A model generated the notes under the pieces. That model was not told the DNA's origin. It made no database searches and was given only the letters and a program-made list of their open reading frames with translations. From Microbacterium oxydans (GTDB lineage: Bacteria; Actinomycetota; Actinomycetes; Actinomycetales; Microbacteriaceae), in assembly GCF_006540085.1 (NCBI RefSeq), contig NZ_BJOG01000001.1, positions 1,054,001-1,118,000 on the forward strand: DNA of 64,000 nt, in the 5' to 3' direction. Made by a program: the position numbers and the translations under genes. Positions 15,456-23,860 of the stretch are shown in pieces; within the stretch, counting starts at the first letter, position 1; each line of letters starts with the position of its first letter.

Positions 15456-16019
15456 ATGAGCGATGCACGCCCCGCACCCGGCACCGAGATGGTCTTCCAG
15501 TGGCGCAAGTGGGACGGCTCGCCGCACTGGCGGCACGAGTGCGTGTATCTCGGTGCCGACCGGTGGGGCGATTGGCTCGGACAGCCCGTGGGGTGGCACA
15601 GCGTGCGACCGGGCGCGGAGTTCCACGCCGGGGGTCCGAACGTCACCCTGGTTCCGGCCGACGGCGACCATGCCGTGACCGTCAACCGCCGTCACCGCAG
15701 GGGCATGCGCATCTACATCGACCTGGGGTGGGACATCCACTGGTCCGACGATCCGCTCCTCGTGACCGGGATCGACATGGACCTCGACGTGGTGCGGGTC
15801 GCGGGCGAGCGCGGCACCTGGGTCGACGACCGCGACGAGTGGGCCGAGCACAGTGTGCGCTACGGGTATCCCGCGGACGTCATGGCCCATCTCGAATCCC
15901 TGGCCCTCGACCTCGAGACGCGGGTGCGTGCGCAGGTCGCCCCGTTCGACGACGCCACCGTCGACCCCTGGCTCGACCGCCTCGAAGCGCTGGGCCTCCC
16001 GCCTAGACTGGACTCGTGA
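15456..16019 (+). CDS. DUF402 domain protein
   Basis: 187 residues with a DUF402 (FomD/Ntdp-like) core: YIDLGWDIHW, then DLDVVR and WVDDRDEWAEH near residues 112-130, which hold the acidic residues that bind divalent metal in characterised members. Relatives hydrolyse nucleoside di- or triphosphates or a nucleotidylated intermediate; the substrate here is unknown. Its last four bases overlap the menG start (GTGA), so menG can be translated by coupling, although menG has its own -10 inside this gene. Confidence 0.85.
   Translation: MSDARPAPGTEMVFQWRKWDGSPHWRHECVYLGADRWGDWLGQPVGWHSVRPGAEFHAGGPNVTLVPADGDHAVTVNRRHRRGMRIYIDLGWDIHWSDDPLLVTGIDMDLDVVRVAGERGTWVDDRDEWAEHSVRYGYPADVMAHLESLALDLETRVRAQVAPFDDATVDPWLDRLEALGLPPRLDS
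16004..16009 (+). promoter_or_regulatory. -10 hexamer TAGACT (leaderless) for menG, inside the DUF402 gene
   Basis: TAGACT ends 6 bases before the menG GTG at 16016 and lies in the last codons of the preceding gene. It offers menG independent transcription. Confidence 0.55.
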
Positions 16020-16735
16020 CCTCGAACGAGAAGAACCGCGCCGATCTCGGCAAGGACCCCGCCCGCGTCAGCGGCATGTTCGACCAGGTCGCCGCAGGCT
16101 ACGACCGCACGAACACCGCCATGACGTTCGGCAACGACGTGCTCTGGCGGGCAGCCACCACGCGAGCCGTGGCTCCGAAGCCGGGTGAGCGCATCCTCGA
16201 CCTCGGTGCCGGAACGGCGTCGTCGTCGGCCTCCCTCGCGCGCAGCGGCGCCGAGGTGGTCGCAGCCGACTTCTCCCCGGGGATGCTCGCCGAGGGGGAG
16301 CGGCGGCACGGCGCGATGCGCAACCTGTCGTTCGTGCAGGCCGATGCCACCGATCTGCCGTTCCCCGACGCCTCGTTCGACGCGGTCACCATGTCTTACG
16401 CGCTGCGCAACGTGAACGATCCGAAGAAGGCGCTTCGCGAGCTGTATCGGGTCACGAAGCCCGGGGGCCGGCTCGTGATCAACGAGTTCTCGACGCCGCC
16501 GGGGAAGCTCTTCCGCAGCGCATACAGGTTCTACAACGCGCAGGTGCTGCCCCGTGTCGCCCGCGTGGCCGGCACCAACGGCGATGCCTACGACTATCTG
16601 AACGAGTCGATCAGGGAGTGGCCCGATCAGAAGCGGCTCTCCGCGTGGATCCGTGAGGCGGGCTGGAGCGAGGTCGCGTACCGCAATCTCTCGTTCGGCA
16701 TCGTGGCCCTGCACAGAGCGCGCAAGCCGGAGTGA
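16016..16735 (+). CDS. menG: Demethylmenaquinone methyltransferase
   Basis: SAM-dependent last step of menaquinone synthesis. 239 residues of the UbiE/MenG type. SAM motif I ILDLGAGTASSS lies near residue 60, and the family signatures YDRTNTAMTFGND (near 25) and MSYALRNVNDPKKALRE (near 125) are present. The GTG start overlaps the DUF402 stop and also has a leaderless -10. The polyprenyl synthase that makes the side chain follows 46 bases later. Confidence 0.95.
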   Translation: MTSNEKNRADLGKDPARVSGMFDQVAAGYDRTNTAMTFGNDVLWRAATTRAVAPKPGERILDLGAGTASSSASLARSGAEVVAADFSPGMLAEGERRHGAMRNLSFVQADATDLPFPDASFDAVTMSYALRNVNDPKKALRELYRVTKPGGRLVINEFSTPPGKLFRSAYRFYNAQVLPRVARVAGTNGDAYDYLNESIREWPDQKRLSAWIREAGWSEVAYRNLSFGIVALHRARKPE

Positions 16736-16769
16736 ACCGTCCGGGCGAAACCGTGACATCGGACGAAGG

Positions 16770-16775
16770 TAGGCT
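16770..16775 (+). promoter_or_regulatory. -10 hexamer TAGGCT (leaderless) for the polyprenyl synthase
   Basis: TAGGCT ends 6 bases before the GTG at 16782. Confidence 0.6.
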
Positions 16776-16781
16776 GAGAAC

Positions 16782-17843
16782 GTGACTTCGAGCCCCATCG
16801 CCCCGGGTTCGCGACTGGCGAGCCGTCTCGGCTTCAGCGATCGCGTCTTCATCGGCCCCGCTGCCCGCCGCGTCGCCCGCGCCATCGAGGACGGGCTGGA
16901 ACTCGTCGAGACCGGTCTGGCCGACGACGTCCGTGTCGCCGACCCTCTGGCCGATGCCGCGAGTCGCTATCTGTACGAGGCAGGTGGCAAGCGCATCCGC
17001 CCCGTGCTCACCCTCCTCGCCGCCCAGCTCGGCGACGGCAACACCACCCAGGTCATCGACGTCGCGAAGGCGCTCGAGATCACGCATCTCGGATCGCTCT
17101 ATCACGACGATGTGATGGACGGAGCCGATCGCCGTCGCGGGGTACCGGCTGCCCACGCCGTGTGGGGCAACAACATCGCGATCCTCACGGGCGACATCCT
17201 GTTCTCCCGTGCCAGCCAGTTGATGTCCCGACTCGGTGAGCGCGCGATCCGTCTTCAGGCCGACACCTTCGAGCGGCTCGTCCTCGGTCAGATGCACGAG
17301 ACCCTGGGCCCGCAGGAGGGCGACGACCCGATCGAGTTCTACATCCAGGTGCTCGCCGACAAGACGGGTTCGCTGATCGCCGCGGCCACGCAGGGCGGTG
17401 TGATCTTCTCGAACGCTCCGTCGGAGTACGAGGAGCCGCTGCGCGTGTACGGCGAGAAGATCGGCGTGGCTTTCCAGCTGCTCGACGATGTGATCGACCT
17501 CTCGGCGAAGCCCGAGGAGACCGGCAAGGTGCCGGGCACCGACCTGCGCGCCGGCGTTCCGACCATGCCCTACCTCCTGTTGAAAGCGGAGGACGACGCG
17601 GGTGCGGTCGATCTCGCGGCGCGCATCGACGACGGTGTGGCCCTGATCGCCGACGGCGCGGACTCCGCGATCCTCGACGGCCCGCTGGATGAGCTGCGCG
17701 ATCACGCGGTCACGCAGAAGACCCTCGAGCTCGCGCACGCCTGGACACAGGATGCGATCGATGCCCTCACGCGCCTGCCGCGGGGGACCGTGCGCGAGGC
17801 ACTGACCCGCTTCGCAGAGACCCTCGCCGAACGCTCCAGCTGA
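16782..17843 (+). CDS. Polyprenyl diphosphate synthase (trans-type)
   Basis: Builds the isoprenoid side chain for menaquinone. 353 residues. GGKRIRPVLT (about 67-76), the first Asp-rich motif in HDDVMDGADRRRG (about 108) and the second, LLDDVID (about 233), are all intact. The position next to menG supports a chain-length role in menaquinone, probably heptaprenyl to nonaprenyl, but chain length is set by residues before the first Asp-rich motif that I cannot grade by eye. Start is GTG with a leaderless -10. Confidence 0.93.
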   Translation: MTSSPIAPGSRLASRLGFSDRVFIGPAARRVARAIEDGLELVETGLADDVRVADPLADAASRYLYEAGGKRIRPVLTLLAAQLGDGNTTQVIDVAKALEITHLGSLYHDDVMDGADRRRGVPAAHAVWGNNIAILTGDILFSRASQLMSRLGERAIRLQADTFERLVLGQMHETLGPQEGDDPIEFYIQVLADKTGSLIAAATQGGVIFSNAPSEYEEPLRVYGEKIGVAFQLLDDVIDLSAKPEETGKVPGTDLRAGVPTMPYLLLKAEDDAGAVDLAARIDDGVALIADGADSAILDGPLDELRDHAVTQKTLELAHAWTQDAIDALTRLPRGTVREALTRFAETLAERSS

Positions 17844-17904
17844 ATCCGCGCGGGCGGCCCGTCGGGTCGCGCGCCTGTTGCGACGGCATACGAAAGGACC
17901 TCCC

Positions 17905-19278
17905 ATGACCAAGCTCAGACTGGCCATCGTCGGTGCAGGCCCCGCCGGCATCTACGCCGCGGACATCCTGCTGAAGGCGGAGCGCAAGTTCGACGTCTCG
18001 ATCGATCTGTTCGAGCAGCTTCCCGCGCCCTACGGTCTGGTGCGCTACGGTGTGGCCCCCGACCACCCTCGCATCAAGGGGATCATCACGGCCCTGCGCG
18101 ACGTTCTCGACCGCGGTGACATCCGCCTGTTCGGCAACGTGCGCTTCGGCGAGGACATCACCCTCGAAGACCTGAAGAAGCACTACAACGCGGTGATCTT
18201 CGCCACGGGTGCCATCCGCGACACGTCTCTGGACATCCCCGGCATCGACGCTGTCGCCTCCTACGGAGCGGCCGACTACGTCAGCTGGTTCGACGGACAC
18301 CCTGACGTTCCGCGCGAATGGCCGCTGGATGCGGCATCCGTCGGTGTGCTGGGCAACGGCAACGTGGCGCTCGATGTCGCACGCATGCTGGCCAAGCACG
18401 CGGAGGATCTGCTGGTCACCGAGGTGCCGTCGAACGTCTACGAGGGCCTCAAGGCCAGCGAGATCACCGACGTGCACGTGTTCGGCCGTCGTGGGCCGGC
18501 GCAGGTGAAGTTCACGCCGCTCGAGCTGCGCGAGCTCGGCGAACTGCGGGACGTCGACATGGTCGTCTACGACGAGGACTTCGACTACGACGATGCGGCG
18601 AAGGATGCCGTCGCCAGCAACAAGCAGGTCATGGTCATCGACCGCATCCTGCAGTCGTGGCGCAAGCGCGATTCGGTGAACAACGCCGGCGGCACGGCCT
18701 CGCGACGCCTGCACCTGCACTTCTGGGCGAAGCCGGTCGAGGTCCGCAAGGACGAGAACGGTCGCGTCGCGGCGCTCGTCTACGAGCGCACCCAGCCCGA
18801 CGGCCAGGGCGGGGCGATCGGCACCGGTGAGCTGCGCGAGGTGCCCTTGCAGGCCCTGTACCGCGCCATCGGCTACTTCGGCTCGCCCCTTCCCGGCGTC
18901 CCGTTCGACAAGAAGCACGGCGTGATCCCCAACCGTGAGGGCCAGGTGCTCGCGAAGGACTCGAACGAGCGCGTCCCCGGCATCTACGCCACGGGGTGGA
19001 TCAAGCGCGGGCCGGTGGGTCTGATCGGGCACACCAAGTCCGATGCGATGGAGACCGTGCGCCACATCATCAATGACCAGGGCTCCTGGTGGCACCCGGA
19101 GGACCCCTCCGAGGAGGCCATCGTCGAGCTCCTGCAGGAGCGCGGTGTGCGCTGGACCGACCTGGACGGATGGCACCGCCTCGACGAGCACGAGATCGCT
19201 CTCGGCGCGCCTGAGGAGCGGGCCCGCGTCAAGGTGGTCCCGCGCGACGAGATGGTCCGCGTCTCCCGCGGCGAGTAA
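17905..19278 (+). CDS. fprA: Ferredoxin/NADP reductase, FprA type
   Basis: Flavoprotein that passes electrons between NADPH and ferredoxin. 457 residues. FAD motif VGAGPAGIYAAD is at about residue 9, PYGLVRYGVAPDHP at about 46, the NADP-binding GNGNVALDVARML near 150 and the C-terminal FAD region ATGWIKRGPVGLIGHTK near 360. This is the adrenodoxin-reductase-like family common in actinobacteria. An AAAGGA site precedes the ATG at 17905. The gene follows the menaquinone block on the same strand. Confidence 0.93.
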   Translation: MTKLRLAIVGAGPAGIYAADILLKAERKFDVSIDLFEQLPAPYGLVRYGVAPDHPRIKGIITALRDVLDRGDIRLFGNVRFGEDITLEDLKKHYNAVIFATGAIRDTSLDIPGIDAVASYGAADYVSWFDGHPDVPREWPLDAASVGVLGNGNVALDVARMLAKHAEDLLVTEVPSNVYEGLKASEITDVHVFGRRGPAQVKFTPLELRELGELRDVDMVVYDEDFDYDDAAKDAVASNKQVMVIDRILQSWRKRDSVNNAGGTASRRLHLHFWAKPVEVRKDENGRVAALVYERTQPDGQGGAIGTGELREVPLQALYRAIGYFGSPLPGVPFDKKHGVIPNREGQVLAKDSNERVPGIYATGWIKRGPVGLIGHTKSDAMETVRHIINDQGSWWHPEDPSEEAIVELLQERGVRWTDLDGWHRLDEHEIALGAPEERARVKVVPRDEMVRVSRGE

Positions 19279-19349
19279 CGCCGCCTCGGTCTGGCCTCCC
19301 CGTCCCTTCGGCACGCTCCGCTAGCCTGGCGTGAACGGGGGAGGAATGC

Positions 19350-20357
19350 ATGGCCGACTGGATTCCCGATGTGCTCGGTGACGAGTTCCAGCAGCGCACT
19401 CTCGACCTCGGTGTCGACGATCAGGGTCCGGTCGTGGCCACGCTGGTGCGCGCGCTGCCGACAGAGCCGGGCCTCTGGGAAAGGGTGCGCGGACACCGTC
19501 CGCTCCTCGACGGAGTCGATGTGCTGTACGTGCACGGCTGGTCCGACTACTTCTTCCAGAAGCGTCTCGCCCGCTTCTGGACCACGCGGGGCGCCCGTTT
19601 CTTCGCGCTCGATCTGCGCAAGTACGGCCGCAGCCTCCGCGACGGGCAGACGCCGGGATACATCGCCGATCTCGCGATCTACGACGAGGACATCGCTGCG
19701 GCACTGGACGCCATGGGGCGTGGGGAAGGAGGCGTCGAATCCGACCGGTGCCTGATCCTGCTCGGACACTCCACCGGCGGTCTGACACTGAGCCTGTGGG
19801 CGTCTCGGCATCCGGGAGCGGCCGACGCGGTGATCCTCAACAGTCCCTGGCTGGAGTTCCAGTTCGCCCCGGCGAGAGCGGCGATCGCCCCGATGGTCGA
19901 ACTGCAGGCGAGGATCCGTCCGATGGAGGTGGCACCGCAGGTCGACCTCGGCTTCTACACGCGAGCACAGCAGGAGGTGGCCGACCCTGACGACCCGATG
20001 GAGGTGAACCCGGTCTGGCGCCCGGCGCAGACCATGGCCGTGTACGCGGGGTGGCTGCACGCCATCCTGTCGGGGCACAAGGCCGTGGCATCGGGCCTGT
20101 CCATCACGGCGCCGGTGTGCGTGCTGCTCTCCGCGAGATTCGTGCCCCCGACGCGATGGTCGGAGGACCTCACCTCAGCCGATTCCGTGCTGGTCGTCGA
20201 CGACATCGCCCGTGCGGCACTCCGTCTCGGACCCAGCGTCACCGTGGAGCGCATCGACGGTGCCCTGCACGACGTGTTCCTCTCCCGGCACGAGGCACGG
20301 GAAGACGCCTATCGGCGGCTGGACCGGTGGGTCACCGCATGGCGAGCGGTGCAGTGA
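19350..20357 (+). CDS. Alpha/beta hydrolase (serine hydrolase)
   Basis: 335 residues with an alpha/beta hydrolase fold. The nucleophile elbow LGHSTGG is near residue 135; DVLYVHGWSDY near residue 60 gives the oxyanion strand and its HG motif. A C-terminal His in DGALHDVFLS fits the triad. Similar to monoacylglycerol-lipase-like Hydrolase_4 proteins; natural ester unknown. GGGGGAGG lies 5 bases before the ATG. It converges with the GntR gene, with 4 bases between stops. Confidence 0.85.
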   Translation: MADWIPDVLGDEFQQRTLDLGVDDQGPVVATLVRALPTEPGLWERVRGHRPLLDGVDVLYVHGWSDYFFQKRLARFWTTRGARFFALDLRKYGRSLRDGQTPGYIADLAIYDEDIAAALDAMGRGEGGVESDRCLILLGHSTGGLTLSLWASRHPGAADAVILNSPWLEFQFAPARAAIAPMVELQARIRPMEVAPQVDLGFYTRAQQEVADPDDPMEVNPVWRPAQTMAVYAGWLHAILSGHKAVASGLSITAPVCVLLSARFVPPTRWSEDLTSADSVLVVDDIARAALRLGPSVTVERIDGALHDVFLSRHEAREDAYRRLDRWVTAWRAVQ

Positions 20358-20361
20358 GCTC

Positions 20362-20994
20362 TCACAGGTAGTACATCGCCCGGACGAGGCGCTCTGCGGT
20401 GTCGCCGTCCGCACTTCGAACGGCATCGCCGAAGTCGGAGTACACCTGACCCATGCGTGCGCGATCCGACGGCGGCACCACCCAATCGCGGAGGTTGCGG
20501 AACAGCACCATGCTCGCGTCGTCGATCAGCGTGCGATGCTGCGAGTTGCCGCTGTGATCGCCGAGGTAGGAGAACACCGCCCAGCGCGCGTTCGACGTCT
20601 CGGTGCCGTCCTCGAGTGATGCGTGCAAGCCCTCGACCAGGGCGACGACGTGCTCGCGCTGGGCCATCGTGATCCTCGGTACGGCCAGTCTCGCGGCGAT
20701 GCCCGCCTGGTAGCCGGCGAACTCGAGCGACTGCGCCACGGTCTCCGGGGTCACCGCCGTCACCTCCGTGTACCGGCTCGGATACATCGTCACCATCCCG
20801 AGGCGTTCCAGTCGCTGGAGCGCCTCCCGCACCGGTGTCCGTGACACGTGCAGCTCCTCCGCCACGTCGACGTCACGGATGCGCTCACCCGCGGCCAACG
20901 TGCCGTCGATGATCTGTCCGCCGATGTGGTGGAAGACTTCTTCGGCCAGGAGCTGCTTGCTCTCGCCGATGTTCGTCGATCCGGTACTCCCCAT
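20362..20994 (-). CDS. GntR-family regulator (FCD/FadR subfamily)
   Basis: 210 residues. The N-terminal winged helix is clear (GQIIDGTLAAGERIRD, then DVAEELHVSRTPVREALQRL, about residues 20-60). The C-terminal part is all-helical as in FCD domains, with His residues that often hold a metal. The ATG at 20994 has a G-rich site just before it; an in-frame start at 21054 lacks support. No divergent target operon is next to it, only a 469-base non-coding gap. Confidence 0.87.
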   Translation of the reverse strand: MGSTGSTNIGESKQLLAEEVFHHIGGQIIDGTLAAGERIRDVDVAEELHVSRTPVREALQRLERLGMVTMYPSRYTEVTAVTPETVAQSLEFAGYQAGIAARLAVPRITMAQREHVVALVEGLHASLEDGTETSNARWAVFSYLGDHSGNSQHRTLIDDASMVLFRNLRDWVVPPSDRARMGQVYSDFGDAVRSADGDTAERLVRAMYYL

Positions 20995-21086
20995 GGATCC
21001 GCCCCCAGTTGCCCTTCTGATCCCGAGCGCCCCATGATTCGCCCGGGAGGGCAACTACATCATGAAGTCGCTTCGGATGCCAATAT

Positions 21087-21117
21087 CCCCCACCGGAGTC
21101 CGCGGTCCGCGTGGGGG
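21087..21117. repeat. Inverted repeat CCCCCAC/GTGGGGG
   Basis: Seven-base perfect arms at 21087-21093 and 21111-21117 enclose a second small stem (CGGA/TCCG). It could fold in RNA from either strand. Confidence 0.5.
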
Positions 21118-21161
21118 CGCGCAGCGCGGGCCCCGGTGGGCTCTTCTTACGTGTGGTCGCC

Positions 21162-21222
21162 CGCTCGCGGTTTCCGTGGCCGGCGGATGCTCAGCATCCG
21201 CCGGCCACCGAAGACGCGAGCG
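21162..21222. repeat. Long inverted repeat (16-base perfect arms plus outer 8-base arms)
   Basis: Arms 21176-21191 and 21193-21208 are perfectly complementary around a single central C. Outer arms CGCTCGCG (21162-21169) and CGCGAGCG (21215-21222) extend the stem. It is too long and lacks a T tract for a simple terminator. Confidence 0.75.
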
Positions 21223-21407
21223 CATGGAACTGCCGCGGCCTCGTCCCCACGAGGGCAAGCTCGCAATACCGAAATCGCGCAGCCCTACGACGGCAGTGCG
21301 TCACGCGGCGTTCGCGTCGTCGGTCGAGTCGACCGCTTCCCAGTCTTGGGTACGGAAACCCATATATTGGTATGCAATTCAACAATCTGGCACGCAGTCC
21401 AGAAATC

Positions 21408-21451
21408 ACGACGGAGGGGCCGGAAGCGATCGCATCCGGCCCCTCCGTCGT
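21408..21451 (-). terminator. Hairpin terminator downstream of yajQ
   Basis: Seventeen-base perfect arms (21408-21424 and 21435-21451) with a 10-base loop begin 12 bases past the yajQ stop. On the yajQ strand the sequence beyond is GATTTCT, only weakly T-rich, as is common in high-GC actinobacteria. Confidence 0.8.
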
Positions 21452-21463
21452 CGAGCGCGACGC

Positions 21464-21952
21464 TTACCGGTAGTTGATGAACTGCAGGTCGAGATCGAGG
21501 TCGGCGCCCTTCAACAGCGCGATGACCGACTGCAGGTCGTCGCGGCTCTTGGACTGCACGCGCAGCTCGTCGCCCTGGATCTGGCTCTTCACGCCCTTGG
21601 GGCCCTCGTCCCGGATGATCTTGTTGATCTTCTTCGCATTCTCGGAGGAGATGCCGTCCTTGAGCGTCGAGACGATGCGGAACTCCTTGCCGCTGGCGAA
21701 CGGGTCGCCGGACTCGAGGCTCTTCAGCGAGATGCCGCGCTTGATGAGCTTGGACTGGAACACGTCGAGCACGGCCTTGGCGCGCTCCTCGGTGTTCGCG
21801 ATGATGAGGATGCTCTCGCCGCTCCAGGCGATCGACGCACCGGTGCCCTTGAAGTCGTAGCGCTGCTCGATCTCCTTGCGGGCCTGGTTCAGAGCGTTCT
21901 CCGCTTCCTGGTGGTCGACCTTCGAGACGATGTCAAATGAGCTGTCAGCCAT
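21464..21952 (-). CDS. yajQ: YajQ-family nucleotide-binding protein
   Basis: 162 residues, the full family length, with the typical start [13 protein letters not shown] and the end LQFINYR. YajQ proteins bind cyclic di-GMP in some bacteria and RNA or nucleotides in others; the role here is unproven. TAGGAT on this strand ends 6 bases before the ATG, predicting a leaderless mRNA. A strong hairpin follows the stop. Confidence 0.93.
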   Translation of the reverse strand: MADSSFDIVSKVDHQEAENALNQARKEIEQRYDFKGTGASIAWSGESILIIANTEERAKAVLDVFQSKLIKRGISLKSLESGDPFASGKEFRIVSTLKDGISSENAKKINKIIRDEGPKGVKSQIQGDELRVQSKSRDDLQSVIALLKGADLDLDLQFINYR

Positions 21953-21958
21953 GGTTTC

Positions 21959-21964
21959 ATCCTA
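21959..21964 (-). promoter_or_regulatory. -10 hexamer TAGGAT (leaderless) for yajQ
   Basis: Minus-strand TAGGAT ends 6 bases before the yajQ ATG. Confidence 0.6.
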
Positions 21965-21965
21965 C

Positions 21966-22397
21966 TCAGGGGCTCAGCGCGTAGACGTTGTCGGAGACCC
22001 GGGTGGCTCCGTCCGGCGTGGGGTAGTCGTCGGGGACGGTCACGAAGTGCCCGGCGGGACCACTCATCTCCACGGGGGCGCCTTCTCCGCCGCACGCCAT
22101 GCCCCACTCGCCGTCCTCGGGGAAGGCGAGCACGCATACCGCTCCCGGTTCGACGCCGCGCAGCAGCCAGATCGAGCTGCCCGAGTGTTCACCCACCAGG
22201 CGGGCCGACGACAGGTCGGCGACGTCTCCGGAGTCCTGCTCCGCCACCGCGTCCGGGACGGCGTCTTCCGGCTCGGCTTCCCGGTCCAGGACGCCATAGC
22301 TCGGGGCGAACGCGGTGCACCCGCTCAGCGCCATCGCCGTGAGCGCCAACGCGAGCGCTGCCGTGATCCTGCGGATGCGAAGTGTGCCACCAGCCAT
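21966..22397 (-). CDS. Hypothetical lipoprotein
   Basis: 143 residues. A signal peptide with lipobox ALSGC (Cys about 27) is followed by an acidic linker (EAEPEDAVPD) and a small domain with two further cysteines (GAVCVLAF and GMACGG) that may pair. I do not recognise a family. The ATG at 22397 is preferred over a GTG at 22403 because TAGACT ends 6 bases before 22397. Its stop lies close to the yajQ start, so the two may be partly co-transcribed. Confidence 0.75.
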   Translation of the reverse strand: MAGGTLRIRRITAALALALTAMALSGCTAFAPSYGVLDREAEPEDAVPDAVAEQDSGDVADLSSARLVGEHSGSSIWLLRGVEPGAVCVLAFPEDGEWGMACGGEGAPVEMSGPAGHFVTVPDDYPTPDGATRVSDNVYALSP

Positions 22398-22403
22398 GAC
22401 CAC

Positions 22404-22409
22404 AGTCTA
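22404..22409 (-). promoter_or_regulatory. -10 hexamer TAGACT (leaderless) for the lipoprotein gene
   Basis: Minus-strand TAGACT ends 6 bases before the ATG at 22397 and decides between two possible starts. Confidence 0.6.
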
Positions 22410-22432
22410 CGGAGCGGGTTTCGTCGGACCCG

Positions 22433-22446
22433 TGGAAGCGTTTCCA
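22433..22446. promoter_or_regulatory. LacI-type operator, upstream copy
   Basis: TGGAAGCGTTTCCA carries the GAA-CG-TTC core of LacI/CcpA-type operators with a central CG. It lies about 85 bases upstream of a second, promoter-overlapping site. Confidence 0.7.
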
Positions 22447-22500
22447 TCCGAGTGAAGCGGATTTCGGTGCATCACGGGTTGATATCGACGGCCTCTCTCA

Positions 22501-22530
22501 TTGCGAACACCCCTGATTTCGATGCATACT
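22501..22530 (+). promoter_or_regulatory. Promoter of the malE-type operon
   Basis: -35 TTGCGA (22501-22506), 18-base spacer, -10 CATACT (22525-22530). The second LacI-type operator begins inside the -10, so repressor binding would block initiation. Confidence 0.6.
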
Positions 22531-22544
22531 GTAAGCGCTTGCAG
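22529..22544. promoter_or_regulatory. LacI-type operator overlapping the malE promoter
   Basis: CTGTAAGCGCTTGCAG has a near-perfect dyad with AAGCGCTT at its centre. It spans the end of the -10 and the expected transcription start. No lacI-family gene is in the window, so the repressor acts from elsewhere. Confidence 0.75.
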
Positions 22545-22582
22545 TCCTTGCAGGTGATCAGCACTGAGAGAGGCACACACCA

Positions 22583-23791
22583 ATGAAGGTGAACAAGAGG
22601 GGCATCGTCGCCGCGGGCGCGATCGCCATCGTTTCGACTCTGACGCTTGCCGGCTGCTCCACGGGGACCAGCAACGACGACACCTCCGGCTCCGACGACA
22701 GCAGTGCGCTGGTCGTCTGGGTCGACGCCGAGCGGGTCGACGCGCTTCAGGGCGCCGCAGATGCCTACGAGGAGAAGACCGGCGTCAAGGTCCAGCTCAC
22801 GGGCAAGTCGGTCGACGACATGAAGGACGACTTCATCCAGCAGGTCCCGACCGGCAAGGGCCCCGACATCGTCATGGGCGCGCACGACTGGCTGGGCGAG
22901 CTCTCCACGAACGGCGTGGTCGCTCCGATCGAGCTGGGCGACAGCTCCGAGGACTACCTCCCCGTCGCGCTGCAGGCGGCGACGTACGACGGCACCGTCT
23001 ACATGCTCCCGTACGCCGTGGAGAACATCGCCGTGCTCCGCAACGCCGACCTGGTTCCGGCTCCCGCGACCAGCTTCGACGACATGATCTCCAAGGGGAA
23101 GTTCGTCGTCGAGCAGGGGACCGAGGGCAACCCGTACCACCTGTACCCGTTCCAGACCGCGTTCGGCGCCCCGGTGTTCGGCAGCGACGACACCGGCAGC
23201 TACGACTCCACCGACCTCCAGCTCGGCAGCGAGGGCGGCTTCGCCTTCGCCGACTGGCTGGGCGCGCAGGGCGCAGCCGGCGTGCTCAACACCGACGTCG
23301 ACGGTGAGATCGCCAAGCAGCAGTTCCTCGACGGCACGGCCGCCTTCTGGCTGACCGGTCCGTGGAACGTGGGTGCGGCCACCGACGCCGGCATCAACGT
23401 CGCGATCGACCCGATCCCGAGCCCGACCGGTGAGACCGCATCGCCGTTCGCCGGAGTGAAGGGCTTCTTCGTGAGCGCGGAGTCGAAGAACAAGGTCGCC
23501 GCGAACGACTTCCTCGTGAACTACATCGGCACCGAAGACGTGCAGCTCGAGCTGTTCAAGGCCGGCAACGTGCTTCCCGCGCTCACCGCTGCGGCCGACA
23601 CCGCGGCCGCCGACCCGATCATCGCCGGCTTCCAGGCCGTCGGTGCCGACGCCGTGCCGATGCCCGCCATCCCGGCCATGGGTGCGGTCTGGCAGTACTG
23701 GGGCGTGGCCGAGGCCGCGATCATCAACGGCGAGGACCCGGCGACGACGTGGCAGAAGCTCGTCGACGACGTGACCGCCGCGATCAAGTAA
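22583..23791 (+). CDS. Maltose/maltodextrin-type ABC transporter substrate-binding lipoprotein
   Basis: 402 residues. A basic N-terminus and hydrophobic stretch end in lipobox LAGC (Cys about 23), then a Ser/Asp-rich linker and a family 1 extracellular binding domain of MalE type: LVVWVDAER near 47, YMLPYAVENIAVL near 140 and AAFWLTGPWNVG near 250. It binds an oligosaccharide, probably maltodextrin, and feeds the two permeases downstream. Preceded by GAGAGG and by LacI-type operators. A stem-loop after its stop should favour its high expression. Confidence 0.9.
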   Translation: MKVNKRGIVAAGAIAIVSTLTLAGCSTGTSNDDTSGSDDSSALVVWVDAERVDALQGAADAYEEKTGVKVQLTGKSVDDMKDDFIQQVPTGKGPDIVMGAHDWLGELSTNGVVAPIELGDSSEDYLPVALQAATYDGTVYMLPYAVENIAVLRNADLVPAPATSFDDMISKGKFVVEQGTEGNPYHLYPFQTAFGAPVFGSDDTGSYDSTDLQLGSEGGFAFADWLGAQGAAGVLNTDVDGEIAKQQFLDGTAAFWLTGPWNVGAATDAGINVAIDPIPSPTGETASPFAGVKGFFVSAESKNKVAANDFLVNYIGTEDVQLELFKAGNVLPALTAAADTAAADPIIAGFQAVGADAVPMPAIPAMGAVWQYWGVAEAAIINGEDPATTWQKLVDDVTAAIK

Positions 23792-23809
23792 CAGCCAGGA
23801 CACTGACTC

Positions 23810-23841
23810 TGCCGGGGTGGGCGCCTTCGCCCGCCCCGGCA
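23810..23841 (+). terminator. Intercistronic stem-loop between the malE-type and malF-type genes
   Basis: Fourteen-base arms (23810-23823 and 23828-23841) with one G-U pair and a CCTT loop. No T tract follows, so partial termination or 3' end stabilisation of the malE message is more likely than a full stop. Confidence 0.75.
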
Positions 23842-23860
23842 GGATCATGACGAGGACGAC

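Larger units (their letters stand above)
20995..21463. other. Hairpin-rich non-coding gap between gntR and yajQ
   Basis: No credible gene on either strand in this 469-base stretch. It holds three hairpins, an AT-rich island at about 21358-21390 that is unusual for this genome, and the palindrome ATTG-GTATG-CAAT (21366-21378), which resembles FCD-type GntR operators (TTGTATACAA type). Inverted copies of GTTGCCCT flank the gntR start region (21008-21015 and 21048-21055). It could be a long regulatory leader for gntR or a degraded target locus. Confidence 0.55.

Noticed and set aside
21162..21222. Mobile element end or attachment site
   Set aside because: There is no transposase, no target duplication and no second copy in the window.
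21055..21463. tRNA gene in the yajQ-gntR gap
   Set aside because: The stems do not form a cloverleaf and no T-loop GGTTCGA-type sequence is present.
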